From Zygnema cylindricum (lineage: Eukaryota > Streptophyta > Zygnematophyceae > Zygnematales > Zygnemataceae), in the NCBI GenBank assembly GCA_037447655.1, contig JBBHKE010003460.1, forward strand, positions 62,001 to 126,000: a stretch of 64,000 nucleotides of DNA, in the 5' to 3' direction. Below are positions 47,149 through 59,934 of this stretch, one piece after another (position 1 is the first letter of the stretch; each line of letters opens with the position of its first letter). The position numbers were made by a program, and so were the translations under genes. The notes beneath the pieces are model-generated. The model worked only from the letters and a program-made list of their open reading frames with translations. It searched no databases and was not told the origin of the DNA.

Positions 47149-49099
47149 GTTGCCATTATCTTTACTTTAATAGATGTTTTATAGGACTGGTGTACGCTGG
47201 AGAGCAACTGTATATATTGATGTGTCTCAATTGTAACGATAGACCTTTTTGGGAAAAGACTTTTACATCTCGGGAGTTTTGGTTTTGTCAATGAAATAAG
47301 CTATCAGTGGTAATGAAGCATAAGACAGATTTCTCATTTTTGTGATCATAGGAAAATAAGTAGGATTTTTTTGTTCAATATTGATTTTTATGAAATTCTG
47401 TTCAAAAAAAACTCAGAAAATGAAGAGATCGTTTGGTCTATTGTGTTTCTCATTCCTTGTGCTTGTCATTGCATAACAATAACTCTGGATTTTTCCGTAC
47501 ATCTTACAGAATATTGTTTAAAAAGTTGTCAAAATTTAAGGGATAGTGTAAACTCTTGATTTTGCAGTCTTTGAGATTTTGGTTGCATTATGAGTTATCT
47601 GACTTTATTGTATATATTGGTAAATCCTAATCCATGCATATATACATGGCAAAATAATGAGATTTTTTTTTTTAATATTGCTATTGCCATCATTGTAGCA
47701 CATCAAAGGTTGTTTACTTTTGGGGTTGATGGGATTTTAAACAGAAATTTATTGGCAATGTCTGGTAAGTAACAAATTCAGTAAGCATAAAAAATATTAA
47801 TTGGTTTTAATGTATCGGTTGGATAAATAGGTCGACTTTTCTATACTTTTCAGACCTATAAAAATCAGTCATTATAAATCGTTGCTCATGTCTTGCAGGA
47901 CGGGGAGGAATAGGTTTAAAATGATGCATTTTCGGTTAATACTCATGTTTTGTTTGATGCATTTTCCAAAGTATCATCTAAGATAGCATAAAAAAAGGAA
48001 GAAATATACAACACTGCAAAAAGACATATAAAAATGGAGAAATATACAACCATGGTAATAAGATATTTGTTTATAAATTTGCGTTTATTCCACACTAAAC
48101 CGTAACATTCCAATTAAAGCTCTTATAGTGCCTTATACTGCTCGTGTCTTCATGTTTCATGTTCGATGAGAAATACACTATTTCGTGATTCAAAAAATGT
48201 TTTTCGTATGTGCAATTTTCGCCTAAAAATATGTTTTTCGTATGTGGATTATTTGATTCATTGTTTTGTTCCCATCTTCTGCGCTGCTGTCAATTTCCAT
48301 TTTCGGACCTAGTAAACTTCGTCGCTACACATTTATCCACCACAAACTGAACAGTGCATAACAAGAGGCATTCTTTGGATTGTAAAGAATAAATTATAAA
48401 AGAGAAATGGAGCTACTCGAAAGCCAAGAGGAAAATGATAATCAAAAACCTTCCACGCCTAATTTGTCGATGTACGCAGGCATTCTACAACAATAACCTT
48501 TAGTCACTTGTCGTTAAGTTGAACCGAAAAATAGATTCCGTTACTCTTTCTCTTGTTAATACGATGATTTGGAAAATTAAACGACAAATCTTGTTTACAA
48601 GTTATATTTACCCTTCACCTCAAATTTAGAATCATCCTCTACTGAGGGGACCATATTTATGCGCCATTAACTAAATAGGTTTTGGGTATTCTCCTCCCTC
48701 AAAATGATTTAAACCAAGCCATATTTTTGCAGGAGTATCCTAACGAATAGAGAGACTGTCGTCTTGACAGGAATTTTTTTTGCTGTGTCACGTCACAATA
48801 AACACATTACCGTACCACTCTACAAGCTCAAGTTTCCACGAATAGTGCAGTTCACACGTTTTACTGGTGTCTTACTTGGACCGTCTTCAATCGTCTGCCC
48901 AAAAAGGCATACTTAATTTTGAAGAATTTAAGGGATTCGGCCACCCGCAACTTAGGGCAAATGTTCCATTGTAACGGAGGGCTCTCTGTTTGGCTAACAT
49001 ATGTAATGATGATAAACGACGGACACAATCCTATTGGTCAAATATTTTTTGTGGCAGACAAAGTGCTTTCTGCGTTGACGAGGGGGCTCTTCGTTCCAG
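47149..49099. repeat. Inter-ELIP spacer F'/G
   Basis: No gene. It holds the conserved ELIP 3' flank (gataagctatcagtggta-like near 47300), then spacer DNA similar to the other units, including the gtcgctacacatttatccac stretch near 48325. Confidence 0.6.
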
Positions 49100-50372
49100 A
49101 ATGAACTCATGTCACAAATGTTCCTGGAATCCTGGAGTTCCACATTGCACCTTTTCAAAAAGAGTCGTCGTCCTGTCGTTTTGTACTTCAGACTCAATAT
49201 CTGAACGTTCGTTGAAGAATTTGCAAGATCCGATTCGTGAAAAAGACACTATCAGTACAAGGGAAATGCCAAACGTGGACAAAACTGGAAACTTGATTTC
49301 GAATGCCACAGCCAAAAAGTGGACAAAAAGACAAAGCTTCTTTTCAGGCGCAGATCTCAGCGTGGCAACCGATCTCTCTTCAGCAACAATTTGCTCACAC
49401 GTCAGCGTACTACTTCAATATGGCGGAAAACTTATTTCCACGTCAGGGTATCACCTGGATATGGAGAATGCCATCGACATGTTCACGCAAGCATTTTACA
49501 CGTGTCAGGTCGAAAATTACAGATTTTTCAAAACGTGGACGAATAGTACAAACTGCACGTGTGAGCTCTTACTGAAAAGTCAGCCGTGGAACTGGTGTAC
49601 TTCATATAAATAAGTTTTCAGGCGCTGAAGTTCCAGCATTCCAGCAATTGCAGCAATCTCAGCAATATACTTTTTCACTCCTCACATACCGTCTACCAAA
49701 CGTTGCAGAATCTATCTGTGAGTAAGCGAACCTGTACCACTCGTTTCCTATGTGACTGCTGTTTCATGTGACAGTAGTCGCGTTTGTCATCTGCCATAAA
49801 GCTTGAGGATTCTTAGAAGTAGCTGGAAGTTGTAAACTTTTTCGCTACAATTCCACCTGCTTAAAGTAGTTTTTCCCGCTAACACGCCACCTGCTTCAAC
49901 CTAAAAGCTTAAACCAGATATTGATTTAAATCAAGTGTCAGTCTGTCTTTGTTTGAATTGGATAGAAGATTATAGCTTGTGTTTAATTTCAGCGTGGTTG
50001 GCTGCTATGCGCTTCTTGTTTTGAAAACAGCTAAGAAAATTGAAATGGGGCACCTCCTGTTACAGGATGCACCAATTTACATAAACAATGTTACGCGACT
50101 GCGTTTATCCCTTAGATGATTTGTTAAGCGATCCATTCCTGAAGTCATTAGCAACTGTAATGACATCAGCAAGTCAAAATGTCAGGATTTTCTTTCAAAT
50201 GTAGCGTCTATCGCTTCAAGGTCGTAACCCTATTTTAAGTTATTGAAACCGTTGAATGTGATTGATTCCACAAAAAACTTCATTTTTGCAGTGGATGACA
50301 ACGTATCCTTCATTATGGACACCACATTCCAGTGACAACTTTTTTGCACTCTGATCGCAGATTTCCGCCAAA
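49100..50372 (+). promoter_or_regulatory. Promoter, leader and 5'UTR intron of ELIP-G
   Basis: It has G-boxes CACGTG at 49499-49504 and 49556-49561, an aaaacgtggacga ABRE-like site between them, TATAAATA at 49605-49612, a leader with ccagcaatt-type repeats (49630-49670), donor at 49718 and acceptor ending 50360. A short local duplication of the upstream block (two ccacgtcagg/acgtcag segments near 49398 and 49440) is seen only here. Confidence 0.68.
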
Positions 50373-51276
50373 ATGGCCGCTTCAGCCATGATGTCCTCTG
50401 TCAGTGCAGCAGTTCCATCCACAAATTTTTTCTCTCCCCTTCCTGCCAGATCTCACTCTCGCTCCATTGGAGCAGCAAGATTGGCTCCTTTCCACCAGAA
50501 ACGCTCTTTTGTGTGCAAAGCTTCCAACGACGATCCTTTGGCTGCGGTACGCATTATTACTACAAACTGTAATGCAAGGGTTTGATGAACATTTTGCATG
50601 ACGATGAAAGGACAAGATGTAAATTTGATTCGTCCGTTTCCTTTAAGCAGCAATATCAATGCAATAGCCATAAATAGTTCAATATAATGGCCTTAAATGA
50701 TGTTTTCTTTGCCTGTTTTTATATTTGCTACAGGTGAAGAATTTGGTTGACGGCACCAAAGTTAAGATCACAAAGGACGATGTTTTGGTCAATCAGGAGC
50801 GCAATTCCAGTGAGAAGCAGTCAGTTGTGGGAACCGTCCCTGCTCGTGGTACAACAATTCCTCGGGCTGAGGTGGATCGTCGTCCAGAGCTCGGCAACAC
50901 TTCTTTTGGCAGCATTATGGCTTTCGACGGTCCTGGGCCTGAGACCATGAACGGACGTTTGGTACGTATGATCGTTTTTCGAAGTAATAACGTTATAGTT
51001 CCAACCTCATTTGCACACATGTATTTATGCTTCGACTACATTTTCCTCACAAGCTTTTTTTCTGTTGCAGAGTACGATGCACGCTGTCTCTAACTTAATT
51101 TTTTTTTGTTATTATATGTTTGCAGGCCATGTTGGGATGTGCCTGGGGATTCATCTCAGAGCGCATGACAGGCCTCAGAATCGTTGACCAGGTCAACTCT
51201 CCCAACAGCCCGGGCCTCTTCTGGCTTTTGGCGTCCACTCAGATCCTCATCTTCGCATCTCTGGTGCCCATCTTCA
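50373..51276 (+). CDS. ELIP: Early light-induced protein, copy G (interrupted by an assembly gap in exon 3)
   Basis: Exons 50373-50546 and 50734-50961 are complete. Exon 3 starts at 51126 and runs unchanged to 51276, where ten Ns begin, 25 bases short of its normal end. What follows the Ns is not the rest of the exon. Visible protein is family-typical, with DDVLVNQERN as its own variant. The true 3' end may be the copy after the gap (51456-51976), in which case this gene is complete in the organism and misassembled here, or the duplication may be real. Confidence 0.8.
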
Positions 51277-51286
51277 NNNNNNNNNN
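51277..51286. other. Assembly gap (10 N)
   Basis: Ten undefined bases lie inside exon 3 of ELIP-G. The 170 bases after it (51287-51455) resemble no other part of the cluster that I could match. Confidence 0.98.
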
Positions 51287-51455
51287 TTGTTGTGCAAAAT
51301 AGGAACTTTTTACTTATCACGGTGATTAGGTGTTTAGTATCGAGAAGCTAGTCTACAACAACGTCTGGTCATACCCTTTTTTTGTGGTAAGAAGATCTAA
51401 AGTGATGAAACGTTTTTGTCTCTGTTGTTAACCTACTATTTTTAGGATGGACGCC

Positions 51456-51976
51456 GCATGACAGGCCTCAGAATCGTTGACCAGGTCAACTCTCCCAACA
51501 GCCCGGGCCTCTTCTGGCTTTTGGCGTCCACTCAGATCCTCATCTTCGCATCTCTGGTGCCCATCTTCAACGGAGAGTCCCCGGACAGCCGCAGGTAGGA
51601 TTTTTATCATCCAATTGTTGTCTCTGTTTTTGCAAAGTAGTGAAATCTAGAAGAATGGTGTTTTTTTCCCATACTGGTCTGCAACAACATCTGATCGAAG
51701 AGCTATGATTTGTGGATTAGTGGCACTATTCATTTTTCAAGGATAAAACGTGTTGTTACAAGTTTATGTTTAAACTCCGTAATTCCGATTTTGCTGACAT
51801 CTTGTGTGGAAAATGTGTACAGAGTGAGCTAACAATCTTATTCCTTTTCTTGTCTGAACAGGAATGGTCCTTTCACTGCCAAGGCTGAGCGCTGGAATGG
51901 TCGTCTGGCTATGGTCGGTTTCGCCGGTATTCTTATCTCCGAGTACATTTTTGGAAAGGCTGTATTTGGCTTTTAA
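51456..51976 (+). pseudogene. ELIP: ELIP 3' fragment (G'), exon 3 part plus exon 4
   Basis: Exon 3 similarity restarts at cgcatgacaggcctcag (51456) and reaches its donor at 51594. Exon 4 is 51862-51976 (TAA). An acceptor-like tattttag lies just upstream at about 51438-51445, and reading from it (GATGGACGCCGC) keeps the family frame, so a hybrid transcript joining exon 2 to this fragment is possible but would lose most of helix 1. The breakpoint is within about 12 bases of that in F'. Confidence 0.75.
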
Positions 51977-53784
51977 GCTGTCACTCTCTGTACTCCAACT
52001 AATGTATCATAGTTCATGTATCCATTTGTGCAACAACGTTCATGTAAAGCTGGAGAGCAACTGTATATATTGGCGTGCATTTATTGTAGGGATCGACCTT
52101 TTCAGCAAAAGAATGTTACATCTCGGGAGTTTTGGTTTTGTGAAAGAAATAAGCTATCAGTGGTAGTATAGCATAAGAAAGATTTTTCATTTTTGTGATC
52201 ACAGGAAAATAAATCAGAATTTTTTGTTCAATATTGATTTTTATAAAGTTCTGTTCCAGAAAAACTCAGCAAATGAAGGGATAGTTTGAGCTTTTCTGTT
52301 TCTCATGCTTTGTGGTTGTTATCGCATAACAGTAACTCCGGATTTTTTTGAACATACTGTTTTAAAAATCTCAAAATTGAAGGAATGGTGTAAATGCTGG
52401 ATTATGCATTCGTTGGGATTTTGGTTGCATAACGATTTATCTATTTTTTTTCAATCATATTGTATTTACCGGAAAATCCTAATCCATGCATACATGCATG
52501 GCAAAATGATGGAGCAGAGCAGATATACTTTTTTTGACATTGCAAGAGCTATCGTTGTAGCACATCAAAGGTTGCTGCTTGCTTCTAAGGTTGATGGGAA
52601 CACAAACAAAAATTAGTAGGCAGAGTGTCTGATAAGTAACAAAAACGAAGATGTCATTAAAACAATTAATTGGAGCGTATGCTCAGATAAACAGGTGACT
52701 TGCAATTGTAGCTCATCTACTTTCTGATTATTTTGTGGTTTTTGAAACCCATACGAACCAGTCATAAACTGTTGCTTATGTTTTGCAGGATGTGGAAATA
52801 GGAACAGATTTGAAATTATGCTTTATGGTTCATGCACATGCTCCATTCGATGCAATTTTCAAAGTATCATCTAAGATAGCATATAAAAAGGAAAAAATAT
52901 ACAACACTGCAAAAAGATATTTGATATGAATTTGCATATGTTTCGTACTAAACCCCAACATTCAAAAGAAAGCTGTCTGTCTTATAGTGCCGTACACTGC
53001 TTGAGTTGACATGTTTTATGTTCAATGAGAAACATACTATTACTTGATCCAAAATTTGGTTTTTCGTATGTGGAATTTTTGGTTTTATTTTTCTTGTTCC
53101 CATCTTCTCTCCGATGCTGTCAATTTCCATTTTCCATTTTCCATTTTTCCGTGTAAATTTTGTCGCTGCTACGCATTCACCCATACAAAAGAGAAATGAA
53201 GTTACTCGAAAGCCAAGAGGAAAATGATCATCAAAAGCCTTCCATGCGTAATTTGTCGATGTACGCAGGCATTCTACGACAATAACCTTCAGTCACTTGT
53301 CATTAAGTTGAATCGGAAAATAGATTTCGTTACTTTTTAACAGCATTCACTTGTTAATTCGATGATACGGAACATTAAACGACGAATGTTGTGTAAAAGC
53401 TATGTCTACCCTTCACCTCAAAGTTAGGATCATCGTCTACTGAGGGGACCATATTTATGCACCATAAACTAAGTAGATTTTAGACACTCCCCTCCCTCAG
53501 ACTGATTTAAACCAAGCCATATTTTTGCAGGAGTATTCAAACGAATAGAGAGACTGTCGTCTTGACAGGGAATATATTTACTGTGTCACGTCACGACAAA
53601 CACATCACCGTACCACTCTGCAAGCTCAAGTTTCCACGTATAGCGCAGCGCACACGTTTTACTGTGGTGTCTTATGTGGACCGTCCATCTGCCCGCAGGG
53701 TTGCAGACTGACAATCGGCGGAACAGCTCGAAGCGTGGATATCCAGGCTGCTCCTGGATTATCGGAAGATTTACAGGAAAGGCA
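51977..53784. repeat. Inter-ELIP spacer G/H (right arm of the palindrome)
   Basis: No gene. It mirrors the C/D spacer. It includes the conserved ELIP 3' flank (52060-52260), and a short repeated ccattttccatttt run near 53130. Confidence 0.62.
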
Positions 53785-53786
53785 TA

Positions 53787-54011
53787 CACCGTGAATCGCT
53801 ATTAGTGTCGATGTTTTTTGAGTTTTTCTGCCACTTGAAACATATTTTCTCCGTATACATTTGTCAGATTTTCAATTCGAGGCCGCCAATCGGAAGCTGG
53901 TAACCTGACCTTTCAATCACAACCGTCAGATCCAATATACGACATGAATGTACAAAGAAAAGATGTTCTAAGTGGCGAAAATATAATTAACACTAATAGC
54001 GATACACGGTG
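53787..54011. mobile_element. MITE with long TIRs and TA flanks, 225 bp
   Basis: The left end, caccgtgaatcgctattagt, is repeated inverted at the right end (actaatagcgatacacggtg) with one mismatch. Similarity continues inward through gccactt.aaacat.ttttct for about 60-70 bases. TA lies on both sides (53785-53786 and 54012-54013). It is absent from the otherwise similar upstream regions of ELIP-G and ELIP-I, which shows it inserted after duplication. It is non-coding. A partial relative lies at 38203-38312. Confidence 0.82.
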
Positions 54012-54269
54012 TAGTTTGAAGATTTTATGCGATTCAGCCATCCGCAACTTAGGACAATGTCCATTGTAACGGAGGGCCTCTGTTTAGCTTGCCGTATGTG
54101 ATGATGGTAACATCGAACACAATTCTATTGGTCATGTTTTTGTCGTGGCAGGAAAAAGTGCTTTCTGACGAAGGGCTCTCCGTTACAAATGGGCATTTGC
54201 GCTCATGTATATTCCTGGAAGCCTTTTGCAACTTTTCAAAGTAGAGTAGTCGTCCTGTCGTTTCGAACT

Positions 54270-55380
54270 TAATCTGAACGTTTGTAGTAGATTTTGTAAG
54301 ATTCGATTCGCAAAAAAGACACAAGTTCAGTACAAGAGAAACGACAAACGTGAACAATGTTGAAATTTTGATTTAGAACACCACGGCTAAAAAGTGGACA
54401 AAAAGACAAAGCTCCTTTCCAGGCACAGATCTCAACGTGGCAGCCGATCTCTCATTCAGCAAGAACATTGTTCCACGTCAGAGTATCACCTGGATACGGA
54501 GAATGCCATCGACTTGTTCACGCCAACGTTTTACACGTGGCAGGTTGCAATTTACAGACTTTCAGTAACGTGGACGAATAGTTCAAATTGCACGTGTGAG
54601 CCCGTACTGAAAGGTCGCCTGTGGGAGTGTTGTAACTTCATATAAATGAATTGCCAAACATCTGAGTTACCAGCAATATCCAGCATATCCAGCAATACCA
54701 GCAGCCTCAGCCATATTCTTTTTCACTCCTCGCATACCTTCTACCAAACGTTGCAGAATCTATCTGTGAGTAAGCCAACCTGTACCACTCGTTTCCCATG
54801 TGATTGCTGTTTCATGTGACAGTAGTCGCGTTTGGAATCTGCCAGCAAGTTTGAGGATTCTTAGAAGTAGCTGGAAGCTGTAGTCTTTTCCGCTACAATT
54901 CCACCTGCTTGAAGTAGTTTTTTCCGCTAACACGCCACCTGCTTCCAACTAAAAGCCTAAACCAGATATTGATTTAAGTATTGCGTCAGTCTGTCTTTGT
55001 TTGAATGGATACAAGACAACAGCTTATGTTTGATTGCAGCGCAGTTGGCTGCTGTGTGCTTCTTGTTCATCTCCTGTTGTACAATCTACCAATTTACATA
55101 AACAATGTTACACGACTGCGTTTATCCCTTGGATAATTCGCTAAACGATCCATTCCTGACATCAGTTGGCAACTGTAATGACATCAGCAAGTCAAGATGT
55201 CAGGATTTTTCTTTTAAATGAAGCAACTAGCTCTTCAAGGTCGTAAACCTATTTTCATCTTTAAGAAATTTTTATGTTATTGATTCCTGATAAAACTTCA
55301 CTTAGACAATAGATCCTTCATTTTGCACACCGCATTCCCGTGACAACTTTTTTGCATTCTGATTGCAGATTTCCGTCAAA
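54270..55380 (+). promoter_or_regulatory. Promoter, leader and 5'UTR intron of ELIP-H
   Basis: G-boxes CACGTG lie at 54534-54539 and 54591-54596, an aacgtgg site between them, TATAAATG at 54641-54648, a leader with ccagcaata-type repeats near 54670-54705, donor at 54766 and acceptor ending 55368. Confidence 0.68.
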
Positions 55381-56694
55381 ATGGCCGCTTCAGCCATGAT
55401 GTCCTCTGTCAGTGCAGCAGTTCCATCCACAAACTTTTTCTCTCCCCTTCCTGCCCGATCTCACTCTCGCTCCATTGGAGCAGCAAGATTGGCTCCTTTC
55501 CACCAGAAACGCTCTTTCGTGTGCAAAGCTTCCAACAACGATCCTTTGGCCGCGGTACGCATTGTTTCTGCAAACTGTAATACGAGAATCTGCTGAATGT
55601 TTTGCATGATGACAAAAGGATATAAGAGTTAGTTGGGTTCCATTTGTCGCTTTCCTGGAAGCAGCAAAAAAATGGCCTTAATTGATGTCTCCTGTGCTTT
55701 GATTTTCTTTGCTACAGGTGAAGAATTTGGCTGACGGCACCAAAGTGAAGATCACAAAGGAAGACGTTTTGGCCAATCAGGAGCGCAATTCCAGTGAGAA
55801 GCAGTCAGTTGTGGGAACCGTCCCTGCTCGCGGTGCAACAATTCCTCGGGCTGAGGTGGATCGCCGTCCAGAGCTCGGCAACACTTCTTTTGGCAGCATT
55901 ATGGCTTTCGACGGTCCTGGCCCTGAAACCATGAACGGAAGATTGGTACGAATAATCGATTTCAAAAAGCAATTATGTTTTAGTGTCCAGTCTCATTTAC
56001 ATACGAGTTTTACGCCTCCACTACGTTTTCCTTACAAGCTGTCTAACTGTTAGAGATTAAGCTTAACTTTGTCTCTAACTCGGAAAGCTGGTCTTTTCTG
56101 TGATTTTTTTTTTGCAGGCCATGTTGGGATGTGCCTGGGGATTCATCTCCGAGCGCATGACAGGCCTCAGAATCGTTGACCAGGTCAACTCTCCCAACAG
56201 CCCGGGCCTCTTCTGGCTTTTGGCGTCCACTCAGATCCTCATCTTCGCATCTCTGGTGCCCATCTTCAACGGAGAGTCCCCGGACAGCCGCAGGTAGGAT
56301 TTTTCTTCATCTAAGTATGGTCTCTTTTTTTTCTGCAGTTTCAGGTAAAGGTTGTTTAGAACAGTATGTAGAATTAGTAATAGTGATTAAAAAAAAGTAG
56401 AACCTGGTCAAGGACGTAGGTTTCTGACATTATTGGTGTTATTCATTATTCATGGAATCTGTTGTGGCAAGGTGTTGTTTTACCTCCACAACTCAGATTT
56501 TGAGCACATTTTGTGTCTACATTGTGAACCTACAATTTCATTCTTTTATTGTCTGAACATTCTTTTATTGTCTGAACAGGAATGGTCCTTTCACTGCCAA
56601 GGCTGAGCGCTGGAATGGTCGTCTGGCTATGGTCGGTTTCGCCGGTATTCTTATCTCCGAGTACATTTTTGGAAAGGCTGTATTCGGCTTTTAG
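55381..56694 (+). CDS. ELIP: Early light-induced protein, copy H
   Basis: Exons are 55381-55554, 55718-55945, 56118-56293 and 56580-56694 (TAG), giving 230 aa with the standard exon sizes. The only notable change is SNNDPLAA for SNDDPLAA at the end of exon 1. Both LHC motifs are intact. The third intron ends in a 19-base tandem duplication (56541-56559 and 56560-56578) of the sequence before the acceptor; only the second unit is followed by AG. Mirror partner: copy C. Confidence 0.95.
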
Positions 56695-58789
56695 GCTGTC
56701 ACTCTCTGTACCCCAAATAATGTATATATATCCAAAAGTACACCAACGTCTGTGTAAAGCTGGAGAGCAACACAGCTGTGGAGCTGTGGAGCTGTATATA
56801 TTGGCGTGTATTTATTGTAACAATCGACCTTTTAGGCAAAAGACTGTTACAGCTCGAGTGTTTTGGTTTTGTGAAAGAAATAAGCTATCAGTGGTAGTAT
56901 AGCACAAGAAAGGTTTCTCATTTGTTTGATTTTATGAAAATAAATCAGTGTTTTTGTTCAAAATTGATTTTTATGAAGAGTCTGTTAAAAAACGTTTCTA
57001 CAAATGAAGGGATGATGTTCTACGCTGTTTTTATGCCTTGTGCTTTCCATCTCATAACAATATCTCCTCTTTTTCCAAGCACCTTGTGAAAAATCTGTTT
57101 CAAAAAGTGCCAAAATTGAAGGGATGGTGTAAATGCTTCGTTAATTCATCGCCATTTTTGTTGCATAAGATCGTATCTTACATATTGGAAAATATTTATC
57201 CATGCGTGTTTGGTAAAATGATGGAGATAGATCTTTGTTTGACATAGCAAGAGTTATCGTTGTAGCACATCAATCGTTGTTCCGTGCTTTTAGAGTGGAT
57301 GTGAACACCAACAGAAATTAGATAACAGAGTGTCTGGTAAGTAACAAATGCAAAAGAACGGAAAAGGCATTAAAATTTTGAATTGGTTAAACTAATGGTT
57401 GGATAAACAGGTAGATTCGCAACATTGCAGGTTTAGTTTATCTACTTTTTGACTTTTCTATGGTTTTCAGAAGCATACAAATCAGTCATTGTAAATTGTT
57501 GCTCGTGTCTAGCAGCAAATGCATATAGGAACATATTGAAAATTATACTTGAAGTTCATGCTCTGTTCAATACACTCAAGTACCGTCCAACAAATAGCAT
57601 ATAAATAGGAAGAAATAGATGCTGCATTGATATGAATTTACAAATATTCCACATTGAAGTGTAACATCAAGAAATTATAATTGTCGAATAATGCCTTACA
57701 CTTCTCGTTTTTACATCTTCTATGTTAAACGTTGAAACTTATTCTCCATTTTTGAATTTCAAAGTTTGTACTTCTTATTATCTCTGGAATTTTTGTTCCT
57801 GGTCCCATCTTCTCTCCGCTGCTGCCAATTTTGCCATTTTCCACTTTTCTCTGTAAATTCCGTTATTGCCACACATTTATCCACCACAAACCGAAAAAAA
57901 CGCACAACCAGGGGATCCGTGTCAGATTCCGGAGAATAAAATGCATAAGGCATGTGAATGTGCTCAAAAGCCAAGTGAAAATAAATTATTAAAAAGTTTT
58001 AATGCATAATTTGTTAGTGCACATTGGGCATTCTGCAACAGTAACTTTCTGCACTTACCTTTAGGTTGAATAGGCTGCGTTACTCTTTCATAGCAGTCAT
58101 TTGTTATTGAGATGATTTGAAGAAACAAATGTCGAAATTTGTGTAAAAGTAATGTTGTCCCTTAAACCGCAAATTTGAAGTCATCATCGACTGAAGAGAC
58201 CCCATTTGTGCGCCATAAATCCAGAAGTTTAATTTAAACCAAGCCATATTTTTGCAGGAGAATCAAATTTCTAAGATATGAATTGATTAAAAAGATTGTC
58301 AGAGAAATAGTAAACAAGGACGCGGAGATACTAGCTGTGTCGGTTCACAATAAACCTATCACCGCCGTACAGTACGGAACAAGCCCCAGGTTTCCACGTG
58401 TATTACAAGCACACACGTGTTACTGTGACGTCTTATTTGGACCGTCTCGAAATCGTCTGCCTACAGCGTTATGGGCTGACAATCGGCGGTACAGCTTGAA
58501 ATGCATATATCCACAATTCCCACTGTTCCACGGATTCTCTAAAAATTTGAAGACAAAGGATATTTCGGCCATCCGCAACTTCGGGCAAATGTCCATTGTA
58601 ACGGAGGGCCCTCTGTTTGGCTGTCGTATGCATTGATGGTAACCACGGACAGAATTCTTGTCGACTGTTTTTTGTGGCAGGTCAAACTACAGCACTGTAC
58701 TTTCTGCGCTGACGAAGAAACTCTGCGTTACAAAATACAAACGGACCATCGCCCCTTTATGTTTACGAATGTTCCTGGAATCCTGGAGT
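56695..58789. repeat. Inter-ELIP spacer H/I (right arm of the palindrome)
   Basis: No gene. It mirrors the B/C spacer in inverted orientation (57800-57990 against 24060-24260). The 58283-58636 reading frame is spacer DNA shared with the other units and is not a gene. Confidence 0.62.
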
Positions 58790-59934
58790 TCCCTATTGCA
58801 ACTTTTCGAGAAGAGTCGTCGTCCTGTCGTTTTCTCCTTGAGATAGAAAAATCGGAACGTTCGTGGTAGATTTTGCAAGATCTGACTCGCGAAAAAGACA
58901 CAAGTTCAGTACAAGAGAAATGCCAAACGTGGACAATACTGAAAACTTGATTTCGAACACCACGGCCAAAAAGTGGACAAAAAGACAGATTCTTTCCAGG
59001 CACAGATCTCAACGTGGCAGCCAATCTCTCCTCGACAAGGACACTTTCCCACGTCAGAGTATCTCTTGGATATGGCGAATGCCATCGACATGTTCACACA
59101 TTTCTTTTACAAGTGTCATGTTGCAATTTACAGACGTTCCAAAACGTGGACGATCAGTACAGACTGCACGTGTGAGACCGTACGTAAAGGACGGCTGTGG
59201 AACTGGTGTACTTCATATTAAAAAGTTTTCAAGCTGCTGCAATATCAGTAACTCCAGCAATCTCAGCAATTCCAGAAATCTAGCACTTCCATTCTCACTC
59301 AGCTTCTACCAAACTTTGCAGAAACTATCTGTGAGTAAGCCTTTCCGTACCGCTCTCTTTTTTCATGTGATTGTTATTTCTCGTAACATTTCTGGCGTTG
59401 TCACCTGCCATAAGTTAGAAGATTCTTGGAAGTCTTTTTCGCTACCTTCCACCTGCTTGCCATCAAAAGCTTAAATTGGATATTGATTTAAGTTTGGCGT
59501 AAAATTGCCTTTGTTTAAATGGATGTAGAATAGCGGCTTATGTGTAATTTCAGCATGTTTATGTGCTATGTGCCTCTGTTCTGAATATAGCTACAGTAAT
59601 TGAAAATGCGGCACACGCTGCTGTAAAGTGTACCAATTTACGTTAACAATTTTACACGGCTGCGTCTATCCCTTAAAAAATTTGTTATTCGATCCATGAC
59701 TGACATCAGCTGGCAACTGTAATGAAATCAGAATTACAAATGTCAGGATTTTTCTTTAATATGTAGCGTCTATCGCTTCAAGGTCGTAACCCTATTTTAA
59801 GTTTTTTAAAACGTTGCATGTGATTGATTCCAGATAAAACTTCATTTTTGCAGTGGATGACAACATATCCTTCATTTTGGACACCACATCCCAGTAACAA
59901 CTTTTTTGCACTCTGATCGCAGATTTTCGTCAAA
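58790..59934 (+). promoter_or_regulatory. Promoter, leader and 5'UTR intron of ELIP-I
   Basis: It has ACGTG sites near 58926, 59010 and 59142, a G-box CACGTG at 59167-59172, a TATA-like catattaaaa near 59214, a leader with ccagcaat repeats (59240-59275), donor at 59331 and acceptor ending 59922, 12 bases before the ATG. The TATA box is weaker than in B, its mirror partner. Confidence 0.66.

Noticed and set aside
48990-49613. 207-aa frame upstream of ELIP-G, with a similar 203-aa frame upstream of ELIP-I
   Set aside because: Both cover the conserved promoter block with the TATA box at or after the end; conservation is explained by regulatory sites and shared ancestry, and the frame is broken in other units.
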